From: Desulfurobacterium pacificum
GTDB taxonomy: Bacteria > Aquificota > Aquificia > Desulfurobacteriales > Desulfurobacteriaceae
Assembly: GCF_900182835.1 (NCBI RefSeq)
Contig: NZ_FXUB01000002.1
Location: 124,001 to 188,000, forward strand
Direction of reading: 5' to 3'
Length of the DNA: 64,000 bases
Below, piece after piece: positions 12,477 through 20,909 of this stretch (the stretch's first letter is position 1; each line of letters starts with the position of its first letter). The translations under genes were made by a program, and so were the position numbers. A model generated the notes under the pieces. The model ran no database searches. It was not told where the DNA came from and was given only the letters and a program-made list of their open reading frames with translations.

Positions 12477-14192
12477 ATGAGATTTTCCAGACTGTTTGCA
12501 CCAACTCTAAAAGAATCACCAGCAGACGCAGAAATACCAAGCCACAAATTACTCATAAGAGCAGGTTTCATAAGAAAAAAGGCTTCAGGACTTTACGACA
12601 TACTCCCTTTGGGCGTAAGAGTTCTGCTTAAAATAGAAAGAATCATCAGAGAAGAGATGAACAAAGCTGGCGCCCAAGAGGTAATCCTTCCAATAATGCA
12701 TCCAGCGGAACTGTGGATAGAAAGCGGAAGGTGGGACGCTTACGGAAAAGAGATGATTAAGTTTGAAGACAGACACGGCAGAAACTACGCTTTAGGACCT
12801 ACCGCAGAAGAGATGATAACCGATTTAGTCAGAAAAGAAGTTAAATCGTACAAAGATTTACCGCTTAACCTATACCAGATAGGAAGAAAGTTCAGAGACG
12901 AAATTCGCCCCCGATTTGGTCTTATGAGGGCAAGAGAGTTTATTATGAAGGACGCTTACTCCTTCCACGCTTCAGACGAGGACGCAGAAAGAGAATACTG
13001 GAACATGTACGAAACGTACTCCAGAATTTTCAGCAGAATGGGACTTCAGTTCAAGGCGGTTGAAGCTGACACCGGAGAGATTGGCGGTAGCTTCTCTCAC
13101 GAATTTATGGTTATCGCAGATACAGGCGAAGGAAAGTTGGTGTTCTGCGAAAAGTGTGGTTACGCCGCAAGCACAGAAAAGGCTGAAGCGGTAAAACCAC
13201 AAATACCAGAAAACAGAGAAAGTCTGTTCAGAGAAATTGAAAAAGTATCCACTCCAAATGTAAGAAGAATTGAAGAGGTATCTGAGTTCCTCAACGTCCC
13301 CCAAGATAGCATACTCAAGCTGTTAGTTTACATAGTTGACGGCAAACCTGTTGCAGTAGCGATAAGGGGCGACAAAGACGTAGAAGAAACAAAGCTGAAA
13401 AACGTCTTCAAAGCAAAAGAGATAAGACTTGCAACGGACGAAGAGATTGAAAAGTTTACCGGACAACCTAAAGGTTTCTTATCTCCGATAAACCTGTCTA
13501 TACCGGTTTACGCCGATTACTCAGTAATTCCGATGGTGAACTTTGTAGCAGGAGCAGGAGAAAAGGATTACCACCTGAAAAACGTAAACTGGGAAAGAGA
13601 TTTTAAAGTAGAAGCGTTTGTTGACGTAGCAGAGGTGAAAGGCGGAGAGCCGTGTCCAAAGTGCGGGAATCCTCTAACCGAAAAAAGAGGCATAGAGGTA
13701 GGACACATCTTTAAATTGGGAACGAAGTACAGCGAAGCGATGAACGCCACGTTCGTAGATGAAAACGGCGAAGAAAAGCCGATAGTTATGGGATGCTACG
13801 GGATAGGCGTAACGAGGGTAATGGCTGCTGCTGTTGAACAGAACTACGATGAGAACGGAATTGTATGGACGCCGGAAATTGCTCCGTTTGAAATAATCGT
13901 TATTCCTGTTAACGTAAAGAACGACGAAATAAGAGAGACTGCAGAAAAGATTTACGAAGAACTAAAGAGTAAAGGATTGGACGTTCTAATAGACGATAGA
14001 AACGCAAGACCTGGATTTAAGTTTAAAGACGCAGACCTTATAGGAATTCCTATTCAAGTTATTGTAGGCAAGAAAATTTCAGAAGGTAAGGTAGAAGTAA
14101 AGGTAAGAAAAACGGGAGAAAAGATAGAAGTTCCGGTAGAGGAGGCAATTGAAAGAGCGTTAGAAACTCTACGGGAGCTTCAGGTTAGATGA
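12477..14192 (+). CDS. proS: Proline--tRNA ligase (bacterial type, with editing domain)
   Basis: 571 aa class II synthetase. The N-terminal catalytic part holds GLYDILPLGVRVL, PAELWIESGRW and FRDEIRPRFGLMRAREF. The inserted editing domain runs from about residue 235 to 390, and the C-terminal anticodon-binding domain holds IDDRNARPGFKFKDADL. The editing insertion marks the bacterial type. The ribosome site TGGAGG precedes the ATG. A TAAAAT element lies at 12440-12445. It overlaps the nuclease gene by four bases. Confidence 0.96.
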   Translation: MRFSRLFAPTLKESPADAEIPSHKLLIRAGFIRKKASGLYDILPLGVRVLLKIERIIREEMNKAGAQEVILPIMHPAELWIESGRWDAYGKEMIKFEDRHGRNYALGPTAEEMITDLVRKEVKSYKDLPLNLYQIGRKFRDEIRPRFGLMRAREFIMKDAYSFHASDEDAEREYWNMYETYSRIFSRMGLQFKAVEADTGEIGGSFSHEFMVIADTGEGKLVFCEKCGYAASTEKAEAVKPQIPENRESLFREIEKVSTPNVRRIEEVSEFLNVPQDSILKLLVYIVDGKPVAVAIRGDKDVEETKLKNVFKAKEIRLATDEEIEKFTGQPKGFLSPINLSIPVYADYSVIPMVNFVAGAGEKDYHLKNVNWERDFKVEAFVDVAEVKGGEPCPKCGNPLTEKRGIEVGHIFKLGTKYSEAMNATFVDENGEEKPIVMGCYGIGVTRVMAAAVEQNYDENGIVWTPEIAPFEIIVIPVNVKNDEIRETAEKIYEELKSKGLDVLIDDRNARPGFKFKDADLIGIPIQVIVGKKISEGKVEVKVRKTGEKIEVPVEEAIERALETLRELQVR

Positions 14193-14980
14193 AAATAGAG
14201 TTAGAGCATTTGCGCCCGTGGTCTTTTTCAAAAGTTCAAAAGGCGAAAAAGTGTCAATACGAGTTTTACTGGCGATACGTTGAAAAGGTTGAACCTTTAG
14301 AAAAGGCTGATTTTCTACTGATAGGAAGCGGCGTTCACTTTGTTTTAGAAAACGCGCTGAAAACGGCGTTTAAAAGGGAAAAACCTTTAAACAAAGACTT
14401 ACTTTACTACTTTACTGCTCTTTTTAAGAAAGAAGAACCTTCTGTTGAAGAGAAAAAGATTACAGAGTTCTTCCCGAATATCATCAAGTTTGTTAACGGT
14501 CAACTTAAAAGGGCTGGGAAGAGCAAGATATCCGTTGCTGAGCTGGAGTTGGCAGTTGATAGGGAGTTGAGGGTGGTGGAGGATTTTTCCGATTCATCGG
14601 TTTTTTTAAGGGGAAAATTAGACTTCGTCTTCTCTAAAGACAATACCCTCTATATAGTTGACCATAAAACAAATAGAAACAGAGAATTTGACAACAGGAT
14701 AAAGACGCAACTACGTTGGTATGCCCTTTTAGCAAGTGCAAGGTTTCCTGAATTTGAAAGGTTTGCATTAGAAGTTCACAACGTTAGATACGGAACGGTA
14801 AACCGATTTATCTTTACAAGAACTGACCTTTTGGGATTCAAAGCGAGGCTGCTCCCAATAATAGAAACGTTAGAAGATGAGTTGTTGGAAAAAACCTTTT
14901 CTGACCTAATCCCCTCTGCTTGCGAAACTAACTGCAAGTGGTGTGATTACAGGCATATATGTCCTGCTGCTTCAACTTAA
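14189..14980 (+). CDS. PD-(D/E)XK nuclease with Fe-S cysteines (RecB/AddB-like)
   Basis: 263 aa free-standing nuclease domain. Visible residues are Cys22, His50 in GSGVH, Asp145 in RGKLDFVF, and the DHK core at 158-160 within YIVDHKTNR. A C-terminal Cys245-x3-Cys249-x2-Cys252-x5-Cys258 together with Cys22 suggests an iron-sulfur cluster as in AddB and Cas4. No helicase or cas gene is nearby. It could act in end resection or processing (inference). It overlaps proS by four bases and meets the DUF2062 gene tail to tail with a four-base overlap. Confidence 0.8.
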   Translation: MKIELEHLRPWSFSKVQKAKKCQYEFYWRYVEKVEPLEKADFLLIGSGVHFVLENALKTAFKREKPLNKDLLYYFTALFKKEEPSVEEKKITEFFPNIIKFVNGQLKRAGKSKISVAELELAVDRELRVVEDFSDSSVFLRGKLDFVFSKDNTLYIVDHKTNRNREFDNRIKTQLRWYALLASARFPEFERFALEVHNVRYGTVNRFIFTRTDLLGFKARLLPIIETLEDELLEKTFSDLIPSACETNCKWCDYRHICPAAST

Positions 14981-15471
14981 TCAGCAACAGGCTGCTTCTG
15001 TTTGGATTTAACGTAATTTTTAACTGCTGCAACTTCTTTCTGCAGCAACTTCTTCATACCAAAGTAAGAAAGCACGGAGAATATTGCTCCAAGAAATGCT
15101 CCACCTACAAACATGGGAACTATTATCTCTTTTCCAGCAGAGAGAATTGCACCGAAAGAGGAAAAGTCTATGTGGGGAAGATGAGGGGATTTACCTAAAA
15201 GGAAACATCCAACGTAATAATCTATGATTAGAACAGGAATTGTTGTCCACGGATTTGTTACGTGAGTTCCTATAGCAGCAGCTATCTTACTAACTCTGGT
15301 AAAAGCCGCTATTGTTACCGCTATGAGAACCTGAAAACCATTTACCGGCAGAAAGCCGATAAAAACACCTAAAGCCAGACCCTTAGCGGTTTCATCAGGT
15401 CTGTCCTTCAGCTCAAGCAGCTTCTTAAGGTAAAACCTAAAAGAAAAGGCTTTCTTTAATTTTCCCTTCAT
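14977..15471 (-). CDS. DUF2062 membrane protein
   Basis: 164 aa. It carries the DUF2062 hallmark: a Gly-rich ALGVFIGFLPVNGFQ segment, then IAAAIGTHVTNPWTTIP, then two further hydrophobic stretches. It is predicted to be a small inner-membrane protein. The family is widespread and poorly characterised. The region between its start and the Fur-family gene stop is AT-rich. Confidence 0.75.
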   Translation of the reverse strand: MKGKLKKAFSFRFYLKKLLELKDRPDETAKGLALGVFIGFLPVNGFQVLIAVTIAAFTRVSKIAAAIGTHVTNPWTTIPVLIIDYYVGCFLLGKSPHLPHIDFSSFGAILSAGKEIIVPMFVGGAFLGAIFSVLSYFGMKKLLQKEVAAVKNYVKSKQKQPVAD

Positions 15472-15525
15472 AGCGAATTTAATATACTAAAAATAAGAAA
15501 CTAACGCAAATAGCATAAATAAGTT

Positions 15526-15954
15526 TTACTTATTAGAACTATTACATTCCTTACATATACCGTAACAAACTAAAGAACAACTTTTTACTTCAAAACCTTC
15601 AGGTATTTCTGATAGCTTTAAATTCTCTTTAAAATCGCAATCCATATCGTAAACTCGCCCGCACTCAAGACAGACAAAATGGCTATGGGGCTCAGTTCTT
15701 GCATCGTACCTAACTTTATCTCTTAACGTAGGAACTCTTATTACAAGTCCTGCTCTTTCAAGACTTGCAAGAGTTCTATATATGGTAGTAAGAGAAATCC
15801 CTTCTATCTTTTCTTTTAAACTCTCGTAAAGCTCTTCAGCACCTGGATGGTCTGTGCGGGATATAAGTTCCTTATAGACAGCAAGCCTTTGAGGAGTTAG
15901 CTTCAAGCCTGCTTTCCTTGCCTTTTCTCTGAAGGATAAAATTCTTTCCTCCAT
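15526..15954 (-). CDS. Fur-family transcriptional regulator (PerR/Fur-like)
   Basis: 142 aa: N-terminal winged helix (LTPQRLAVYKELI, then LTTIYRTLASLERAGLV), a hinge, and a dimerisation domain with HSHF and the structural zinc cysteines CLEC and, near the end, CYGICKEC. The residues suit a PerR-like peroxide sensor or a Fur iron regulator; sequence alone does not separate them here. The ribosome site AAAAGGAG is good. A perfect short inverted repeat lies in the 42-base gap upstream and may be its own operator. Confidence 0.85.
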   Translation of the reverse strand: MEERILSFREKARKAGLKLTPQRLAVYKELISRTDHPGAEELYESLKEKIEGISLTTIYRTLASLERAGLVIRVPTLRDKVRYDARTEPHSHFVCLECGRVYDMDCDFKENLKLSEIPEGFEVKSCSLVCYGICKECNSSNK

Positions 15955-15979
15955 TTCAACTCCTTTTGCAAATTGATGT

Positions 15980-15991
15980 CTATTGTAATAG
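15980..15991. promoter_or_regulatory. Short inverted repeat, possible Fur-family operator
   Basis: CTATTGTAATAG has two 5-base arms, CTATT and AATAG, around GT. It sits 26 bases upstream of the Fur-family start and before the fmt stop. The AT-rich palindrome fits the size of Fur/PerR half sites but is short. Autoregulation is inference. Confidence 0.35.
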
Positions 15992-15996
15992 TATGC

Positions 15997-16932
15997 CTAT
16001 TTTAATTTATCGCCAGTTTTAATAGGATACCCTCTCAGAAACTCTTCAGCAGAAATTTCTTTTCTACCTTCAGGTTTGAGACGGAGAATTTTTAGACAAC
16101 CCTTTCCCGTAGAAACAATTAGTTCTTTATCTGCTTTTACAACTGTTCCCGGCGAAGCACTAAAACTACAATCAACAGGTTCCGCCTGAATTATTTTAAG
16201 CCTCTTTCCGTTAAAGGTGGTGTAGGCAGAGGGCCAGGGAGTAAAAGCTCTTACCTTGTTAAAAATCTTTTCTGCAGGTTCATTCCAGTCTATCTTTCCC
16301 ATTTCCTTAGTTATACGGGTACAATAGGTAGCCTTTGAATGTTCCTGCGCAGTAGGTTTAATTTCACCTTTTATATACAGGGGAATTGTTTCTACTAAAA
16401 GTTCTGCTCCGACTTTTGCTAACTTATCGTGCAGAGTTTCTGCATTGTCGTTCTTTTCTATGGGAACAACTCTTTGTGAAAGAATGTCTCCGGCATCTAA
16501 CTCTTCCGAAATCTTCATCACAGTAACGCCGGTCTTTTCTTTTCCATCAAGCAAAGCCGACTGAATTGGTGAAGCACCTCTATATTCTGGTAAAAGGGAA
16601 GCGTGAAGGTTTATACACCCGTAACGGGGTAGATTAAGCAACCAGGAAGGCAATATCTTACCGTACGCTACAACAACTATTAAATCGGGAGAGATATCTT
16701 CAAGCAACTTTTTAAACTCTTCGTTATTCTTTATTTTTTCTGGCTGGACAACAGGAATTCCGTTTTTCTCAGCTACTACTTTTACCGGCGGCGGAGTTAA
16801 TTTCTTTCCTCTACCTGCCGGTTTATCGGGCTGTGTAACCACTAAGGAGACGTTAAAACCCTTATCTATTAGAGCTTTCAACGAAGGAACTGCAAAATCT
16901 GGGGTTCCCATAAAAACCATCTTCTCTTTCAA
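15997..16932 (-). CDS. fmt: Methionyl-tRNA formyltransferase
   Basis: 311 aa enzyme that formylates initiator Met-tRNA using 10-formyl-tetrahydrofolate. The N-terminal FMGTPDFAVPSL and the folate site with INLHASLLPEYRGASPIQ are intact, and the C-terminal domain is present. It overlaps tsaC by four bases. The run lipoprotein-purE-DUF89-tsaC-fmt is tightly packed and is probably one operon. Confidence 0.95.
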   Translation of the reverse strand: MKEKMVFMGTPDFAVPSLKALIDKGFNVSLVVTQPDKPAGRGKKLTPPPVKVVAEKNGIPVVQPEKIKNNEEFKKLLEDISPDLIVVVAYGKILPSWLLNLPRYGCINLHASLLPEYRGASPIQSALLDGKEKTGVTVMKISEELDAGDILSQRVVPIEKNDNAETLHDKLAKVGAELLVETIPLYIKGEIKPTAQEHSKATYCTRITKEMGKIDWNEPAEKIFNKVRAFTPWPSAYTTFNGKRLKIIQAEPVDCSFSASPGTVVKADKELIVSTGKGCLKILRLKPEGRKEISAEEFLRGYPIKTGDKLK

Positions 16933-17525
16933 CCTAAAGCCTCCTTCAATTTTGAGAGGGGAAAACTACCTTCCCTGAGAACTTCCCATCTATCCGATGT
17001 AAATTTAATTAACGTAGAAGGTTGATTCCCACATTTTCCCTCAACGCAAAGTGAAAGGCTATTTCCAAAATATCCGATACATTCTTGACAGTTCCTGGCG
17101 GGAGTTAAACCTTGAGGATTGGCACTGGGAGCGAAAAGAGGATATACCTCTTCTAAGATTTGAAGTAATACTGCATCGTCAGGAATCCTTACAGCAACGT
17201 CGTCTCTATTAAGTACTTTTCTCAAAGGACTCTCATCTCTCAAGGGAAAAACAACGGTAAGAGGAGCGGGCCACAGGGAAGAAAAAACCTCTTTCTGCTT
17301 TACCTCTACTCCTAAGTTCTCCATCTGCTCAATTGAACCGAAGAGGAGAATAAGCGGTTTATCTTTATCGCGACCCTTAATCTCGTAGACCTTTTTTAGC
17401 GTATCGGACAGCATTGGATTACCTAAAAGACCATAAATGGTATCTGTAGGAAAACAAACGATTTTTCCCTCTTTCAAGTGGTGGATAACTTCAGAAACGC
17501 AGTTATCCTTCTTGATTACTTTCAT
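16929..17525 (-). CDS. tsaC: Threonylcarbamoyl-AMP synthase (Sua5/YrdC/TsaC)
   Basis: 198 aa YrdC domain without the extra Sua5 C-terminal domain. FPTDTIYGLLGN near residue 21, the KGRDKDKPLILL loop, and SANPQGLTPA are the family motifs. It makes threonylcarbamoyl-AMP for t6A37 in ANN-decoding tRNAs. It overlaps the DUF89 gene by 23 bases and fmt by four. Confidence 0.92.
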   Translation of the reverse strand: MKVIKKDNCVSEVIHHLKEGKIVCFPTDTIYGLLGNPMLSDTLKKVYEIKGRDKDKPLILLFGSIEQMENLGVEVKQKEVFSSLWPAPLTVVFPLRDESPLRKVLNRDDVAVRIPDDAVLLQILEEVYPLFAPSANPQGLTPARNCQECIGYFGNSLSLCVEGKCGNQPSTLIKFTSDRWEVLREGSFPLSKLKEALG

Positions 17526-18408
17526 TTTCTTTCATCTCTAAAAGGTGCTTGTTGTAGAGGAAAACCAGCTCATTAAGGTTGCAGTTAAGTTCTTTAGCAA
17601 CTGGCGGACATTTGGCTTTAAGTATGAAGAATATATCTGCATCTCTTATTCCGTCTAACGTTTCAAAGTTTGCCTGACCTTTTGAGACTACAAAGAAAGC
17701 CTTTTGCCAGTATTCTTTAAACTCATCTGACACAAACTCAAAATCAACGCCTATAAAATCTCTACCGGTAGTAATCAGCTCATCTGCTATCTCTGCAGCT
17801 CCAGTTTTAAGAGCATCTTCTACGGTTGCATCGTTGAGAATTGGACCTCCTCTGACAGCTAAAACAACCTTTAATCCTCTCTCTTTAAGCTCTCTCAGAA
17901 GAAACTTGTCAAAAACTATCTCTCCGGCGTTGTCGGCAACGTAAAGAACGGTTTTCCCCGAAACTAAAAACCTTTCAAATATAGCCATATCAAAGTAGGC
18001 AAAGGGCGTTTTAAAGAAATTCTTTATCTCCTCATTCAAGTCAAATTGCCGGGGAATTCCAAAATCTATAACGTTACCTAAGGCTGCCAACTTAATCGCT
18101 GTAGCTAATTTGTCTTCTGCTGGTTCGTATATCTCTTTCATCAGAAAAGGTTCAAGCCTTAATGCTATGTCGTTATACTTGTCTTTCAAAGTTTTATAAG
18201 GGTCATCTATCTGTGTTCTTTCCTTAAATAACCTATGGAGCAACGTTGCGTTATGACCGGGAGAAGCGTTTTCCTTCAGGTTTTTACCTAAAAAGGCACA
18301 GGATTCTTTTAAAATGGAGATTGTTTTCTCTTTTGAAAGCCCTGCTATCTTTGAAACGTTAAGTATCTGCTTTAAAAAGCAAGGTAAACAATCTGGATAG
18401 ACTTTCAT
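17503..18408 (-). CDS. DUF89 (ARMT1-like) protein, probable damage-control phosphatase
   Basis: About 301 aa. It begins with the subfamily Cys pair DCLPCFLKQ and carries the DNAGEIVFDKFLLREL and KGQANFETL metal-site motifs typical of DUF89. Related proteins are metal-dependent phosphatases acting on damaged or overflow sugar phosphates; the substrate here is unknown. I chose the ATG at 18408 because GAGGG precedes it; a TTG at 18420 would overlap purE. Confidence 0.8.
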   Translation of the reverse strand: MKVYPDCLPCFLKQILNVSKIAGLSKEKTISILKESCAFLGKNLKENASPGHNATLLHRLFKERTQIDDPYKTLKDKYNDIALRLEPFLMKEIYEPAEDKLATAIKLAALGNVIDFGIPRQFDLNEEIKNFFKTPFAYFDMAIFERFLVSGKTVLYVADNAGEIVFDKFLLRELKERGLKVVLAVRGGPILNDATVEDALKTGAAEIADELITTGRDFIGVDFEFVSDEFKEYWQKAFFVVSKGQANFETLDGIRDADIFFILKAKCPPVAKELNCNLNELVFLYNKHLLEMKENESNQEG

Positions 18409-18409
18409 A

Positions 18410-18877
18410 TTAGCCCTCAAGAACCTTTTTCTTCATCTCTTCTCTGTACTTCTTCAACTTTTCTTTGAGTTCCGGATACTTTATAGCCATTATCTCAACA
18501 GCCAAAACTGCGGCATTTTTAGCGCCTGCTTTACCTATTGTCACCGTTGCGACGGGAATTCCCCCTGGCATTTGAACGATTGACAGCAGTGAATCAATTC
18601 CTTTTAACGGAGAAGCGTCAAGGGGAACGCCTATAACGGGAAGAACCGTTTTGGCTGCAATTACTCCGCCTAAATGAGCAGCGTAGCCGGCAGCAGCAAT
18701 AATTACGTCGTACTTCTCTTCTGCTTTTTCACAGAAAGCGATAACTTCATCTATCGTTCTGTGAGCTGACAGCACTTTTACATCGTAAGGAACTCCAAAC
18801 TCCTCTAAAACTTTTGTGCAGGCTTCCATAACTGGCATATCTGACTTACTTCCCATAATAACTGCTACCTTCTTCAT
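18410..18877 (-). CDS. purE: N5-carboxyaminoimidazole ribonucleotide mutase
   Basis: Class I PurE of purine synthesis, 155 aa. MGSKSDMPVMEA, the VLSAHRT motif and AAGYAAHLGG are present. purK, its usual partner, is not in the window. It overlaps the lipoprotein gene by four bases and ends one base before the DUF89 start. Confidence 0.94.
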   Translation of the reverse strand: MKKVAVIMGSKSDMPVMEACTKVLEEFGVPYDVKVLSAHRTIDEVIAFCEKAEEKYDVIIAAAGYAAHLGGVIAAKTVLPVIGVPLDASPLKGIDSLLSIVQMPGGIPVATVTIGKAGAKNAAVLAVEIMAIKYPELKEKLKKYREEMKKKVLEG

Positions 18878-19770
18878 TTTAAAACCTCCCGAGGAACTAC
18901 CAATTTGGATACGTTTCCTGCCTTATCTACAGCTTCTATACCAACCTTTTTAGGACAACTTTTGAATTGAAAGTATATTGCATCTTTGGAAAGTGTAAAG
19001 TTGCCAGTGTCCGCCACTATTTTATAAGAGACTACATCTTTGGATGGGGAGGGCTCCCATACTAAAGTGCAACCTTTGGGGGAGAGGATGAGGAGGGGAT
19101 TTTTTGGAGGGAGGGGGGGGATTTTGTCAGCAGGGGTTAATTTGTAGGTGCGAGAGAGTTTTCCCTTATAAACGCCTTCTGCATAGCGGAATTTGTATAG
19201 GTAGGTTTTCCCGTTTTTTAAACCTTTATCAGTAAAGGAGGTAGTTTGAGGAGGTAAAACTTTCAAAGGCTTAAGGTAGGGTGGTTGTGCATTTCTGAAA
19301 ATTTCTATTGAATAGCGAGAAGGAGAAAATGTAAACGACACAAAACCGTCGCCTGCTGTGGCGTTTTCTACAACGGGTACTTCTGCTATCGGTTTCTTTA
19401 CTAAAATGCACACAGGGTTTGCAGGTTCACTTTTTCTTCCTTCATAAACAGATACAACGGAGTAACACATCTTGGTGTTGAAACGTTTAATAGCTTCGGA
19501 GTAATAAGTTTTCTCCGTTTTTACTTTTTTCTTACCAAAGTTAACGATGACGACATAAGAAACCTTAGATGGTAAAGGGAGCTTCCTACCATCTCTGTAA
19601 GTGGTAACAGGGTTCCATGCAATTACAACTTTTTTGTAGTGTTGTTGAATTGTGGTGATGGAGGGGGTGGCGGGGATTTTAGTGTAAGGTGGTAGTGGCG
19701 CTCCTCTATTACCACACATAGTAAAAGAAAACAGCAAAGGAAGTAACGAAAGGAAAAGAACCTTTTTCAA
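18874..19770 (-). CDS. Lipoprotein with fibronectin-III-like repeats
   Basis: 298 aa, TTG start after GGGAGG. A signal peptide ends in a lipobox with Cys near residue 19 (FTMC-GNRGAPLPP). The mature part looks like two or three Ig-like or FN3 beta sandwiches with Pro-rich joints; phrases such as VVIAWNPV, SFTDKGLKNGKTYLYKFRYAEG and CTLVWEPSPSKDV fit FN3. The role is unknown. Three AAAATCCCC motifs fall inside this gene (19095, 19117, 19672), two of them in a very C-rich stretch of the coding strand. Confidence 0.65.
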   Translation of the reverse strand: MKKVLFLSLLPLLFSFTMCGNRGAPLPPYTKIPATPSITTIQQHYKKVVIAWNPVTTYRDGRKLPLPSKVSYVVIVNFGKKKVKTEKTYYSEAIKRFNTKMCYSVVSVYEGRKSEPANPVCILVKKPIAEVPVVENATAGDGFVSFTFSPSRYSIEIFRNAQPPYLKPLKVLPPQTTSFTDKGLKNGKTYLYKFRYAEGVYKGKLSRTYKLTPADKIPPLPPKNPLLILSPKGCTLVWEPSPSKDVVSYKIVADTGNFTLSKDAIYFQFKSCPKKVGIEAVDKAGNVSKLVVPREVLK

Positions 19771-19817
19771 CTACACCTCCCAACAAAAACTTAAGGGATT
19801 TTATCAAACAAAAAAGG

Positions 19818-19823
19818 TATAAT
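19818..19823 (+). promoter_or_regulatory. Candidate -10 element for efp
   Basis: TATAAT lies 33 bases before the efp TTG start in the gap between divergent genes. No clear -35 hexamer is visible at 16-18 bases. Confidence 0.45.
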
Positions 19824-19855
19824 TCGCAAGTAAAACTCTTTACAGGAGGTTCAAG

Positions 19856-20428
19856 TTGGCATCCATAGATGTAAACCAAATTTCCAAAGGAATGAAACTG
19901 GAAATAGACGGACAACCTTTTGAAATAGTGGACTATCAACACGTGAAACCTGGTAAGGGACAAGCCTTTGCAAGAATCAAGCTAAAAAACCTAAAAACAG
20001 GAAACGTAGTTGAAAAGACTTACAAAGTAGGCGAAAAGTTAGAGTTGGCTGATTTTGAAGAAAGAGAGATGGAATACCTCTATAACGACGGTGAATTCTA
20101 CTACTTTATGGATAATAGAACCTATGAACAAACAGGTGTTCCTGCTGCATCTTTGGGTGAAAAGGCAAAGTTCTTAAAAGAAAACACAACCGTAATGGTA
20201 CAGTTCTACAAAGGAGAAGCTATCTCTGTTAAACTTCCCAAAAGCATCGTTCTTCAAGTAACCGATACAGAACCTGGATTTAAGGGGGATACTGTTTCTA
20301 ACGTAACAAAGCCTGCAACGTTAGAAACGGGTGCAGTAATCCAAGTACCTATGTTTATTAATCCAGGTGACTTCGTTAGGGTAAACCCTGAAACGGGAGA
20401 GTATATAGAAAGGGTAAACGTTAAATAA
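19856..20428 (+). CDS. efp: Elongation factor P
   Basis: 190 aa, three-domain EF-P that relieves ribosome stalling at proline runs. KPGKGQAFARIKLKN carries the tip Lys loop, followed by TGVPAASLGEKAKFL and GDFVRVNPETGEYIERV near the C terminus. The TTG start is chosen by AGGAGGT nine bases upstream. It heads a plus-strand run with accB, accC and the Hfq-domain genes. Confidence 0.95.
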   Translation: MASIDVNQISKGMKLEIDGQPFEIVDYQHVKPGKGQAFARIKLKNLKTGNVVEKTYKVGEKLELADFEEREMEYLYNDGEFYYFMDNRTYEQTGVPAASLGEKAKFLKENTTVMVQFYKGEAISVKLPKSIVLQVTDTEPGFKGDTVSNVTKPATLETGAVIQVPMFINPGDFVRVNPETGEYIERVNVK

Positions 20429-20443
20429 ATTCTGGAGGACACT

Positions 20444-20905
20444 TTGGAGTTAGAAAAACTCAGAGAGTTACTAAAGGAGTTGGAAAAGACCTCTTTAGAA
20501 GAGATTGAAATAGAAACTGAAGACTTTAAACTGAAAGCCAAATTCGTTAAATCACCTCCTGCAGTTACAGCTCCTTCTGCCAACGTTTCACCTACAACCC
20601 CTTCTTCTACATCTTCGCAACCTGAAGCAACTGAACATCGTGAGGAGAAAGAGATACCGGAAAACTACTACGTTGTGGAATCTCCTATGGTAGGAACTTT
20701 CTATAGAGCACCAGCACCAGGAGCGGAACCTTTTGTAAAAGAAGGTGACAGAGTTGAAAAAGGTCAAGTTTTATGTATCATTGAAGCTCTCAAAGTTATG
20801 AATGAAATAGAATCGGAAGTTTCCGGTATCGTTAGAAAAATCTTGGTGGAAAACGGGCAGCCTGTAGAGTACGGACAACCACTATTTTACATAGAACAGG
20901 TATAG
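20444..20905 (+). CDS. accB: Biotin carboxyl carrier protein of acetyl-CoA carboxylase
   Basis: 153 aa. It has a charged N-terminal part, an Ala/Pro/Thr/Ser-rich linker (about residues 37-62), and a biotinyl domain (about 75-153) with biotin Lys117 in EALKVM. The usual motif is EAMKM, so the Met before the Lys is Leu here and a Val follows it. TTG start after CTGGAGG. It is next to accC, as is usual. Confidence 0.93.
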   Translation: MELEKLRELLKELEKTSLEEIEIETEDFKLKAKFVKSPPAVTAPSANVSPTTPSSTSSQPEATEHREEKEIPENYYVVESPMVGTFYRAPAPGAEPFVKEGDRVEKGQVLCIIEALKVMNEIESEVSGIVRKILVENGQPVEYGQPLFYIEQV

Positions 20906-20909
20906 GTTA

